In this document: piece after piece, positions 1-6,659 of the stretch
How the letters are laid out: each line of letters begins with the position of its first letter
How positions within the stretch are numbered: position 1 is the stretch's first letter
Source: Pseudomonadota bacterium
GTDB lineage: Bacteria > Bdellovibrionota_B > Oligoflexia > Oligoflexales > Bin106
Length of the DNA: 12,995 nt
Reading direction: 5' to 3'
Assembly (NCBI GenBank): GCA_026710525.1
Contig: JAPOQT010000065.1
Span: 1 to 12,995, forward strand
The notes under the pieces: generated by a model
The model's input: the letters and a program-made list of their open reading frames with translations, nothing else
Database searches by the model: none
What the model was told of the DNA's origin: nothing
Translations under genes and position numbers: made by a program

Positions 1-911
1 GGAGCCAACCTAGCACATGCTGGACACTCAAAATCCACAAACTCAACAATCACGATAGGGGCTTGATCAGAGCCTTTGCGATAGTCTTCGCCTAAACCCG
101 AGTAAGGCGATAAATTCAGGGGAATATCAAAGACTTTAGAGCTTAGAATGCTATCCATAGCGTTTTGCTGTCGTTTTTTTTCATTCTGGCTTGGATGGTC
201 AGGGAATTGGCTGGGATCAGGTTTTGATTGGGAGATTTGAGAATAGCCAGCCAAGGTGATGACGAGAACGATGGCGGCAGAGACCAAACCATACCAGGGA
301 CCATCTACGCCCTGGAATAACTTAAGTTTCCAGTCATGTTTTTTCATAAGATAAATGGTGAGTCCACCAAGGATAAAGGTGGTCACATAAACAGCGCCAC
401 AAGTTAAACAAAAAGCCTTAATCTGAACGGTTGAGATAAATCCTAAGACTAATGATGTCATCATACCGACAAAAGTGAGTAACATCAGAGCTGATACGTG
501 TGTTGACACCTTACGTGTGAGAGGAGACTTAGGGAGGAGTATGGTGGCAAGGGCTATGAGTGCTAAAAAAAAGCCAAGTCCCCAAACACCTAGTGGTGTG
601 TTAAATAGTTCGGAATAAGCACTGGCAGCAATCGTATCGCAATTTACCGTGTCATTCACATTACAAACAGCATTGGTTTTACCATGTTTATGAAATTGAA
701 CGTGATGCCAGGTGGCGTAAAAAGAGATCAGAGAACCAATAATACCAAGGGCTACTACGCTCCAGAGATACCATTTTGGTGGGGTAACTGATTGATTTTT
801 TTTGCTTTTCTTAGCTGATTTAGTTGGTTGGCTGTTTGTTTGGTGATTGTCGTTGTGTTCGCTCGGCTCCTGATCAGGAGAATCTGAGCTATCATGGGTG
901 ATTAAGAGCAT
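1..911 (-). CDS. VKOR-DsbA fusion, disulfide-bond-forming membrane protein (3' end cut off by window edge)
   Basis: A vitamin K epoxide reductase (VKOR) domain is fused to a thioredoxin-fold DsbA-like domain. By family knowledge, such fusions oxidise cysteines of secreted proteins and pass electrons to quinone. The 303 visible codons read in order: a cytoplasmic-looking Lys/Asn/Ser-rich tail (1-45); about five membrane segments (near 47-66, 111-127, 140-163, 167-189, 206-223); a loop cysteine pair C83 and C91; and the quinone-site CLTC motif at 168-171. A soluble part follows with the motif CPAC at 296-299, set in DFECPACA, the DsbA active site. The remaining thioredoxin domain lies beyond position 1. 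The start is ATG at 911, preceded by AAAGG about 7 nt upstream, and a good promoter lies at 967-995. The domain assignment is confident. Direction of electron flow is inferred from the family. Confidence 0.88.
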   Translation of the reverse strand, partial: MLLITHDSSDSPDQEPSEHNDNHQTNSQPTKSAKKSKKNQSVTPPKWYLWSVVALGIIGSLISFYATWHHVQFHKHGKTNAVCNVNDTVNCDTIAASAYSELFNTPLGVWGLGFFLALIALATILLPKSPLTRKVSTHVSALMLLTFVGMMTSLVLGFISTVQIKAFCLTCGAVYVTTFILGGLTIYLMKKHDWKLKLFQGVDGPWYGLVSAAIVLVITLAGYSQISQSKPDPSQFPDHPSQNEKKRQQNAMDSILSSKVFDIPLNLSPYSGLGEDYRKGSDQAPIVIVEFVDFECPACARLA

Positions 912-966
912 GGTAGACCTTTATCGGCGTTATTGAAGGTAACATCAAACCTTAGAACGTCTACAA

Positions 967-995
967 AGTATATCACATCACACATCGACTTTCAA
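967..995 (-). promoter_or_regulatory. sigma-70 type promoter for the VKOR-DsbA gene
   Basis: Read on the minus strand, TTGAAA (995-990) is followed by a 17-bp spacer and TATACT (972-967). Each hexamer differs from consensus at one position. Transcription would start near 960, leaving a leader of about 50 nt before the ATG at 911. It lies in the 101-bp gap after the lipoprotein gene, so the fusion gene can be expressed independently. Confidence 0.65.
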
Positions 996-1012
996 CTATG
1001 GCCAGTGAAATT

Positions 1013-1636
1013 TTATTGATGGAGTAGTATTTGTCTGACTTTTTTATAATAACTGGCTATGTCCTTATTTTGGGATATGTAATGATACATAATACTATTA
1101 GGGTTACTTGAATGGGATAATCCTAACCCATGGCCAACCTCGTGATAAATCAAAGCTTTCAGTAACTCATGATTTTCGAAGCCTCCTTGGGTGATTTGTT
1201 GATATGTCCACTCAGCATCGAGTTGGATCACCATAGAATAAATATGATCCGTCATAAAACCAAGAAACCTAGGATGATAATGAATAATCTTTCCTCCTGT
1301 GCCCACAACTTTCCCAGGCCTCACAGTGATATTAGATGATAACCTCGTTTTTTCGAGGGTATGAAAATCAAGAATTTTAATGGTTGAGTTATATTGTTGC
1401 AGCTCATCATGGGCAATAAAAAAGTGTGGCTTACCCACAGCGTGATTGAGATCAATAAAAGTACCATCGATGAAGGTAAGCATCATTTGAGATGGTATCG
1501 TGGTGCCATGGTTATGGGAAAAATAATCAGGCATGATAATCTGAAAATAGTATTCCTTGTGATGGCGAGTCGGGCCACAAGCGCCCAAAGCTATTAGGCA
1601 CATAAAAAACAGTATTAATCCCACAACTCTCGTCAC
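1013..1636 (-). CDS. predicted matrixin-like zinc metalloprotease lipoprotein
   Basis: The protein has 207 residues. Residues 1-20 form a lipoprotein signal peptide: a hydrophobic stretch followed by the lipobox LGAC, with C20 as the predicted lipidated cysteine. Near the C-terminus the zinc site HEVGHGLGLSH (165-175) matches HExxHxxGxxH of metzincins: H165, H169 and H175 would bind zinc and E166 would be the catalytic base. It is followed by SIMY (181-184), which fits the Met-turn. Together these point to peptidase family M10 (matrixin). No pro-domain with a cysteine switch is visible. The start is GTG at 1636, directly after an in-frame TAA; a second GTG four codons later would also keep the signal peptide. 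The substrate is unknown. It would sit on the inner or outer membrane facing the periplasm or outside. Confidence 0.8.
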   Translation of the reverse strand: MTRVVGLILFFMCLIALGACGPTRHHKEYYFQIIMPDYFSHNHGTTIPSQMMLTFIDGTFIDLNHAVGKPHFFIAHDELQQYNSTIKILDFHTLEKTRLSSNITVRPGKVVGTGGKIIHYHPRFLGFMTDHIYSMVIQLDAEWTYQQITQGGFENHELLKALIYHEVGHGLGLSHSSNPNSIMYHYISQNKDIASYYKKVRQILLHQ

Positions 1637-1944
1637 TTAAATAGCCATCCACATATCAGAAAATATTAACAAAAACAAGGGCTTAATCAATATCGCGAAA
1701 TGAGTAAAGTTATTGAAATCCGAAAAGGCCTGTATTGCCTGAGTTTTCAATTCAGATACGTATATCACCACAGAGATAAATTTGTAAAGGAATATCTGTG
1801 TCTGATAATAGATCTGGTGTTTCAGGATGCTTGTGTTCAGAACTCATCATACTACCGGCACTCATAGTTATCTATGCTATTCTTAATCAGTGATCCACTT
1901 ATAGGATTCGTGCTGCTAGCTTGAATGACTAGCGCAAACAACTA
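1637..1944. other. intergenic region between divergent genes, no gene found
   Basis: This stretch of about 300 bp separates the minus-strand lipoprotein gene from the plus-strand small membrane protein gene, so it should hold promoters for both. A plus-strand candidate is at 1782-1809. A weak minus-strand candidate (TTGATT, 17-bp spacer, AATATT) lies shortly upstream of the lipoprotein start. An imperfect inverted repeat has arms CACAGA (1769-1774) and TCTGTG (1795-1800), and the palindrome ATACGTAT lies at about 1756-1763. No RNA gene or reading frame with a ribosome site was recognised. Confidence 0.5.
1782..1809 (+). promoter_or_regulatory. possible sigma-70 promoter upstream of the small membrane protein gene
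   Basis: TTGTAA (1782-1787), a 16-bp spacer and GATAAT (1804-1809) match four and five of six consensus positions. It faces the small gene starting near 1969 and would leave a leader of about 150 nt. The inverted repeat CACAGA/TCTGTG (1769-1800) overlaps the -35 element and could be an operator, but the match is short. Confidence 0.35.
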
Positions 1945-1953
1945 GTGACAACA

Positions 1954-1961
1954 AGAAGGGG
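1954..1961 (+). promoter_or_regulatory. ribosome binding site supporting a TTG start at 1969
   Basis: AGAAGGGG ends 7 nt before the TTG codon at 1969. The earlier in-frame GTG at 1945 has no purine-rich site upstream, so this element favours the shorter form of the small membrane protein. Confidence 0.45.
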
Positions 1962-1968
1962 TGCCCAC

Positions 1969-2202
1969 TTGGGGTGGTTAAAGGTTGTGATCATAAGATA
2001 TGTGTTTATTATTGGCGGTGTATGGCTATTATCGTGGTTGATAAAATGGACCATCCTCCAAATGATCAGGTTATATTTTTCAGAGAAAACAACACCTAAA
2101 AATTTAAATTCTCAGTCACCTGAACAAGGGCCCATCATTGACATCTGTCCTCACTGTGGTCTACCAGAAGATGAATCAGACCATTCCGGGTGTGTTTCGT
2201 AA
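1969..2202 (+). CDS. small single-pass membrane protein with CxxC zinc-ribbon-like tail
   Basis: The predicted protein has 77 residues from TTG 1969, or 85 from GTG 1945. One hydrophobic helix covers about residues 5-31. A polar linker follows, then a C-terminal tail with C60, C63, H72 and C75 (CPHCGLP, later DHSGC), a possible zinc-binding arrangement. The layout of a short N-terminal helix, variable linker and terminal CxxCG motif resembles PP0621-type proteobacterial proteins, whose function is not established; this likeness is from memory and is tentative. It stands alone on the plus strand and converges on era, with 21 bp between stop codons. Membrane helix and metal motif together make a real gene more likely than a chance frame. 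I do not know its function. Confidence 0.6.
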   Translation: MGWLKVVIIRYVFIIGGVWLLSWLIKWTILQMIRLYFSEKTTPKNLNSQSPEQGPIIDICPHCGLPEDESDHSGCVS

Positions 2203-2223
2203 AGCAACGCCTTCTGTGATGTG

Positions 2224-3144
2224 TTAGCCCTGTTTTATAAGCTTCACCCAAAGGTGGAGTTTGACCCGGCATTTGAAATAGTTCTGCAAACCTTCTTCGC
2301 TTTTTTCGCGAATCGATTTGATCATATCTCCATGTTGACCTAAAATAATACCCTTGTGAGATTTCTTAGTAATGCCAATGGTGCAGTCGAGGGTGATGAT
2401 TCCAGGTTTCCTATTTCTCTCGCTCACTTCGATATGTGTTTGATAGGGAATTTCTGCGCCCGTATGACGGAAAATCTGTTCCGTTATGAGTTCCGCGGCG
2501 ATAAATGTGTCGCTTTTATCGGTGATGGTATCTGGTGAAAATAAAAAGGGATGAGTAGGAGCGAGGGTTATTAGGAGCTCCTTAAGTTGTTGCACACTCT
2601 GTTTTTGTTTGGCAGATAAAAAAATCGGCAGGCTTTTTTGATGGGGAGGTTGGTAAAAGTGGTGATGATCTGGCCAGTGGTCACGAAGCCATTCATGGGT
2701 TTGTTGAGCACGTGTCATGAGGATGTGATTTTTTAGGGTGTCGGCTTTGGAAAGAACAATCACGACTTTGACCTGCTGCTTTTTTTTATCAATCACCTTT
2801 TGCAGTGTTTTGATATCTTTAGTTAAGTCAAGGTTTCTGGCATCGATTAAGTAAAGAATAATATCCGCGTCCATGGTGGCTGTGCCAGCATGTCCTTGTG
2901 ATCTTCGAGATCGAAGAGATTTTTGTTGTTCAGGCAGCAGGCCAGGTGTGTCAAGGAGTAGCAACTGGGTGTTACCTTCGGTTAACACACCAAGGATGCG
3001 ATGACTCGTGGTTTCTGGTTTTCTTGAAATACCGACGATTTTACGGCCGATGAAAGCATTTAAAAGTGTGCTTTTACCTGCGTTTGGTCTACCTAAAATC
3101 CCAATGGTGCCACATTTTCTGTGGTCTTTCTGTGTTTCGTTCAA
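2224..3144 (-). CDS. era: GTPase Era, 16S rRNA / 30S maturation factor
   Basis: Era binds the 3' end of 16S rRNA and couples GTP hydrolysis to 30S subunit assembly. The 306 residues match the usual length of about 300. GTPase motifs are in order: G1 GRPNAGKS (18-25), G2 around T45-T46, G3 DTPG (65-68), G4 SKAD (132-135) and G5 SAK (177-179). The C-terminal KH domain carries GQHG (269-272) and ends in the typical hydrophobic strand VKLHLWVKL. G4 has Ser where most Era proteins have Asn, an oddity worth noting. The start is TTG at 3144, with GTAGG upstream; no in-frame ATG lies at the right place before G1. It is the last gene of a presumed four-gene minus-strand operon, 25 bp after rimM. Confidence 0.95.
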   Translation of the reverse strand: MNETQKDHRKCGTIGILGRPNAGKSTLLNAFIGRKIVGISRKPETTSHRILGVLTEGNTQLLLLDTPGLLPEQQKSLRSRRSQGHAGTATMDADIILYLIDARNLDLTKDIKTLQKVIDKKKQQVKVVIVLSKADTLKNHILMTRAQQTHEWLRDHWPDHHHFYQPPHQKSLPIFLSAKQKQSVQQLKELLITLAPTHPFLFSPDTITDKSDTFIAAELITEQIFRHTGAEIPYQTHIEVSERNRKPGIITLDCTIGITKKSHKGIILGQHGDMIKSIREKSEEGLQNYFKCRVKLHLWVKLIKQG

Positions 3145-3169
3145 CCAAAATACCTACTTGCTTGTGTGT

Positions 3170-3835
3170 TTATTGAGGTGTTGATGCTGACTTTTTTCGC
3201 TGACGAGATGTGACATAATCTTCAAGATCATCGAACTCCATAAGACAAAGGAGGTGGCTAATGTCCCCATGATCAGTGAACATAATCTTAACGTGTTTAT
3301 GGGTAAACGGAATATCCCATACCTCACCGTCACTATTTTGTACTAACAGAATATCAGAGGCGCCATGACTTACTAAGTCAAAAATGTGACCTACTTGTGA
3401 GCCGTTAGCTAGAATCACGGCATGATCTAACAGGTCACTCCAAAAAAAATCATGAGAGTTATCCGTTGATGTTGTTGTACTAGCTAGAGAATTTCGATGT
3501 GCCAGGATCGTCATGCCGGCCATAGATTTCGCTTGCTCCTTAACTAATACCCTATCACATGTGACGAGAAATCTACCCGTCTCAGGACTGGCATCTGACG
3601 ATCCAGGTATCCCTTTGATACTTAACACCGATTCAATAGATGTCTTTTTTAGATACCGTTGATATTCTGTGGGAGAGAGACGGGAAAATTCAAGCCAAGA
3701 CTTTATTCTTGGGCCGACACGGATTTTAGTTATTGAATACGTACCGAGAGGTAACCAAGAAGACACATAAAACCCACCACGTAAACCCCACGGCTTACCA
3801 ACATAGCCAATCATAATCCAATGTTTTTTTGTCAT
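3170..3835 (-). CDS. rimM: ribosome maturation factor RimM (16S rRNA processing)
   Basis: RimM binds ribosomal protein S19 and helps mature the 30S head domain. The N-terminal domain opens with the hallmark GYVGKPWGLRG (10-20), where most homologues have a Gly-Lys-x-x-x-x-His-Gly-x-x-Gly pattern. The C-terminal PRC-barrel-like domain spans about 130-200 and includes WSDLLDHAV and the strand EVWDIPF. At 221 residues it is longer than the usual 165-185. The extra length lies in a segment around 73-92, a Ser/Thr-rich loop around 116-128, and a basic C-terminal tail. ATG 3835 has no clear ribosome site. It precedes era rather than sitting among rpsP, trmD and rplS as in many bacteria. The two ribosome-assembly genes are probably co-transcribed. 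Confidence 0.9.
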   Translation of the reverse strand: MTKKHWIMIGYVGKPWGLRGGFYVSSWLPLGTYSITKIRVGPRIKSWLEFSRLSPTEYQRYLKKTSIESVLSIKGIPGSSDASPETGRFLVTCDRVLVKEQAKSMAGMTILAHRNSLASTTTSTDNSHDFFWSDLLDHAVILANGSQVGHIFDLVSHGASDILLVQNSDGEVWDIPFTHKHVKIMFTDHGDISHLLCLMEFDDLEDYVTSRQRKKSASTPQ

Positions 3836-3887
3836 GGTGCACGACAGGAGTTACAAGATAGCCCGTGATGATATGAGATGGTCTGTG

Positions 3888-4505
3888 TTAGGGATTTCGA
3901 CTTCCTGTGTTAAGGAATTTTGCTCCCACCTGAAATTTACCTCGAGATTCAAGGTCGAAGTATTTTCGTTTGTAGATCACCTCAAAACTTGTTTCTAAAA
4001 CCATTTTATCATCGACGAAAAGTTGAGATTTATGAAATTGCTGGCCGGGATGAAACAGGGAGCTGGAACAAGGGGTTTCTATAGATAATCCACCCTCTGA
4101 GACAGAAATCACCTTTTTTTTAAAGGTTGTCACACCATCATATGGATTTTTAAACTGTAGCACAGTGTTCGAGCTAATGGTATTGGTTCGAGCGTGTTTT
4201 CTCCGAGAGAGAATTCTTTCGATTTTCTTAATAGGTAAAACAAAGTTGACGCCATCTCCTTGGAGATAGGAGCCATGAAGATTAACGAGGGGGTAGGAAA
4301 GAATGAAGTTTTTTTTACAAGCAATTTGATGAATGTGATCAAGTGGTATGGTGTTTTTAAAACCGATAGTTTTCAGTTTTTCATCATAAAAAAGCAAGTA
4401 GGAACTAAAGGAAAAGTCAATTTCTTCGCTAGAAACAACCACAGGTGTGCGTTCGTGAATCATAGCATCAAAGAACCCTGGTTTAATATTAACGGTTTTG
4501 GTCAT
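3888..4505 (-). CDS. PilZ-domain protein, possible c-di-GMP effector
   Basis: This 205-residue protein has a C-terminal PilZ domain (about 97-198). The c-di-GMP binding RxxxR motif is present as R102 to R106 within RRKHAR. The second motif, normally [DN]xSxxG, reads SVSEGG (134-139), so its first position is Ser. The fold ends with VGAKF, typical of PilZ. The first 95 residues form a beta-rich domain, possibly YcgR-like, that I cannot name. The start is ATG 4505 with GGGAG 5 nt upstream. A GTG at 4538 in the same frame would add 11 residues but has no better site. It begins 38 bp after the TPR-barrel gene and 52 bp before rimM. Ligand binding is plausible but uncertain because of the altered motif. 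Confidence 0.82.
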   Translation of the reverse strand: MTKTVNIKPGFFDAMIHERTPVVVSSEEIDFSFSSYLLFYDEKLKTIGFKNTIPLDHIHQIACKKNFILSYPLVNLHGSYLQGDGVNFVLPIKKIERILSRRKHARTNTISSNTVLQFKNPYDGVTTFKKKVISVSEGGLSIETPCSSSLFHPGQQFHKSQLFVDDKMVLETSFEVIYKRKYFDLESRGKFQVGAKFLNTGSRNP

Positions 4506-4510
4506 AACGT

Positions 4511-4515
4511 CTCCC
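4511..4515 (-). promoter_or_regulatory. ribosome binding site deciding the PilZ gene start
   Basis: Read on the minus strand, GGGAG lies 5 nt before ATG 4505-4503. It selects the 205-residue form over the longer GTG form starting at 4538. Confidence 0.6.
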
Positions 4516-4543
4516 ATTCCATTGTTGTGTTCACACACCTTGG

Positions 4544-6292
4544 TTAATAGTTCTTCTCACCGACCTTAATTGGCTTAAGAGTGTGAAGATGCCGGTATTT
4601 GTTGGTTTTTGGTACATCAGGAAATGTCATAGATACTCCGGTAACGGCGTAATAATTTGAGAAACTCATTTCGGTAATGATCAAGCTATTGTTTTTAATA
4701 TAATCGGCACGGATAAAAAAACCATAATAATCACCGAATGTGTAGTTGATAGATAACTGACCTCGGTAAATTTCATCTACCCGGGTACATTTAAGAAATC
4801 CATCGGAGCTCACTGATATACTTGGTTGGCTGGCGGATTCTTTGGTTCGAAATGAGCAAGATCCACGGCGGAGATAATCTTCAATATAAGTCCTACGAGC
4901 ATAATTACCTACCAGTGATATATAAAGAGTTTTGTAGAGATGATAAGTGAGTTTAACAGATCCTCCTATCTCTTGGTGATCAAGGAATGGATCATTATAA
5001 GTTAAAAAATAATAGTAACCATCAATTTCTGTAGAAAAATTAAGTTTTGGAAATTGACCTTGATACATCAGTCCTAGTGATCTAGGTATATAAGTTAGGT
5101 CAAATGTTTGATAAGAAAAAGCGGAGTCTTCTTTATTAATTTCTTGGTTGATATATAAGTAGCTTTTCAATGAATGTCGGGGGTTAAAGTTAACACTCAG
5201 CCAAGGAGTTAAGTTCCAACTATAGGCAATGAGCAGATTATCGTTGCGACTCCATGGCTCAGGTCCTGAAAAATAGCGTGAGCCAATTCTTTCGGTGGTA
5301 ACATAGCTAGTTAAACCTAAGGACAGGTGTTTTTGAGGAGAGAACTTGAATTTTGAATAGACTAAGTGATGACGACTTAGTAAGTCAGGGCGTAGAGGGA
5401 TATACATGAGGTCACTCGGGTCTTGGAGATAAACAGAAATGCGGTCCACATCCGTATTCCAGTGTTGGATGTATGTATAGCCGAAGTAAGACTCTAAGTC
5501 GTTATATTCATAGGGACCCAGTCCCACACCAGTGATCACACTCAGGGCCCAAACAATATCGTCAACAGGGGCAACAAAAGAATCGGGTGCATCATCTCCC
5601 GATGATACACGGTTAAAGTGGGTATCACTATAGATGGCTCCTGATTCAATGAACCAGTAGTGGGGATGATTCATGAGTGATAATGGAGCATACTTAAAAA
5701 AAGCTTGTTGAATATCCGGTTTTTTAATGCCAGCAAGATAACCCTCCATTTTACCTAGACCGATAAGTCTTGCTGTATGGAGTAAGGTTTCCGTTCGTGG
5801 GTCATTGGGATATCGTTCATGATATGTCCCAATCCATCTCTTGGCTCTAATGAGCTTTCTACGATTATAATACCAAGCAGCTAGCTCATAGGTGGCGAGT
5901 TTTTTGTACGGCGATGCTTTTTTAATGTTCGCTGCCTTTTTAAGATAAAAAGCGGCCAGGTTAAATTCTTTTAACAAGGAGTAGGCTAGTCCTTGAAATA
6001 AAAAGTTATAAGATTTTTGGCTGGTAAATGATTGGGATACTTTAAGGGTTTCCAAGGCTTTTTCTGGTTTTCCCATATAATAATAAGAGACACCAAGCAT
6101 ATTCCATGCAGCATCGTTTTTGGGTTGTTGGATTAAGAGCGCCCTGAGGAGAATTGAGGCTTTATCGTATTCCTCAGCCTTCATGAGCTTCCGAATGAGG
6201 GGCGTGTTTATCGTCTGAGGTGCAGCGTAGTTCTGTGCTGGCCAACACAACCAGCCAAAGATCAACAAAAGAATGAATCGACGAAATAGCAT
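4544..6292 (-). CDS. secreted TPR protein with C-terminal outer-membrane beta-barrel-like domain
   Basis: The protein has 582 residues. Residues 1-24 are a Sec signal peptide: basic MLFRRF, a hydrophobic core, and cleavage near A23/A24. Residues 30-175 contain about four TPR units, the clearest being AAWNMLGVSYYYMGKPEKALETL (split around 61-83), which has the usual Trp/Leu/Gly/Tyr/Ala spacing. From about 205 onward aromatic-rich alternating strands suggest an outer-membrane beta-barrel; examples are WLSVNFNPRH (364-373), IDGYYYFLTY (423-432), LYISLVGNY (456-464) and YYAVTGVSMTF (547-557). C479 and C502 flank a Ser-rich segment and could form a disulfide in an outer loop. About 25 polar residues follow the last strand. 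ATG 6292 lacks a clear ribosome site. It is first in the presumed operon with PilZ, rimM and era. Such an architecture could export or assemble a surface polymer or protein, but I do not recognise a named family. Confidence 0.75.
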   Translation of the reverse strand: MLFRRFILLLIFGWLCWPAQNYAAPQTINTPLIRKLMKAEEYDKASILLRALLIQQPKNDAAWNMLGVSYYYMGKPEKALETLKVSQSFTSQKSYNFLFQGLAYSLLKEFNLAAFYLKKAANIKKASPYKKLATYELAAWYYNRRKLIRAKRWIGTYHERYPNDPRTETLLHTARLIGLGKMEGYLAGIKKPDIQQAFFKYAPLSLMNHPHYWFIESGAIYSDTHFNRVSSGDDAPDSFVAPVDDIVWALSVITGVGLGPYEYNDLESYFGYTYIQHWNTDVDRISVYLQDPSDLMYIPLRPDLLSRHHLVYSKFKFSPQKHLSLGLTSYVTTERIGSRYFSGPEPWSRNDNLLIAYSWNLTPWLSVNFNPRHSLKSYLYINQEINKEDSAFSYQTFDLTYIPRSLGLMYQGQFPKLNFSTEIDGYYYFLTYNDPFLDHQEIGGSVKLTYHLYKTLYISLVGNYARRTYIEDYLRRGSCSFRTKESASQPSISVSSDGFLKCTRVDEIYRGQLSINYTFGDYYGFFIRADYIKNNSLIITEMSFSNYYAVTGVSMTFPDVPKTNKYRHLHTLKPIKVGEKNY

Positions 6293-6659
6293 AGGAAATA
6301 TGATGCGAAAATAAGGATAAAGATTTGACCATCAATCTCAGGAAAAAGCATCTTAGACGGATATTCTGCTGGTCCTCAGACTAACACCGTAAGTGCTGTT
6401 GTCATCAAGCAGCCATTACGAATGGTTATCGGTGACCATGGTGGTAGTATTAATTATTTATGGCGCCACACTATCGTAAGTAACTCCTAGCTTTGAGCGT
6501 AGATTCTACCACTAATTTTCACGATGACCAAAACAGGTTCGAGATCACAGTTAATGATAGCAATTTTTGGCTAGAATATCTGATAATAACTGAAAAAGGT
6601 TTAAGAGTATAGGTGATTTATCCGATGGCAGAGCCATAAGGAATCAACGACTGGAGGTC
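6293..6659. other. divergent intergenic region, presumed promoters and possible operators
   Basis: This 367-bp gap separates the start of the minus-strand TPR-barrel operon from the plus-strand PP2C operon, so both should be transcribed from it. No promoter close to consensus was found on either strand. The best plus-strand -10 candidates are TAGAAT (6572) and GATAAT (6582), without a convincing -35. A minus-strand TTGATG with TATTTT 16 bp further is weak. No sigma-54 pattern (GG, 10 bp, GC in context) was found by eye. Palindromic elements cluster between 6430 and 6512 (see the separate entry). No RNA gene was recognised. Confidence 0.5.
6441..6512. repeat. spaced inverted repeat in the divergent promoter region
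   Basis: GTGGTAGTAT (6441-6450) and ATTCTACCAC (6503-6512) are inverted copies matching at 9 of 10 positions, 52 bp apart. The right arm overlaps a tight palindrome, GTAGATTCTAC (6499-6509). ACCATGGT lies just left of the first arm. The arrangement could be a pair of binding half-sites for a regulator of the two divergent operons. It could also be chance in AT-rich DNA. Confidence 0.3.

Noticed and set aside
1916..1934. Small hairpin GCTAG/CTAGC before the small membrane protein gene
   Set aside because: Only 5 bp of stem and no T-run. Expected by chance in this composition.
4260..4547. 95-codon plus-strand frame opposite the PilZ gene
   Set aside because: Its translation has no domain pattern, and the opposite strand clearly encodes the PilZ protein with a good ribosome site.
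6329..6490. 54-codon open stretch in the divergent region
   Set aside because: The only ATG is at 6422 with no ribosome site, and the translation resembles no family I know. Probably chance.
6534..6550. GGTTCGAGATC, similar to a tRNA T-loop
   Set aside because: The flanking bases do not pair as a T stem, and no acceptor, D or anticodon arms can be placed around it.
6293..6659. Sigma-54 promoter serving the activator operon
   Set aside because: No site with the required GG and GC spacing and context was found on either strand by eye.
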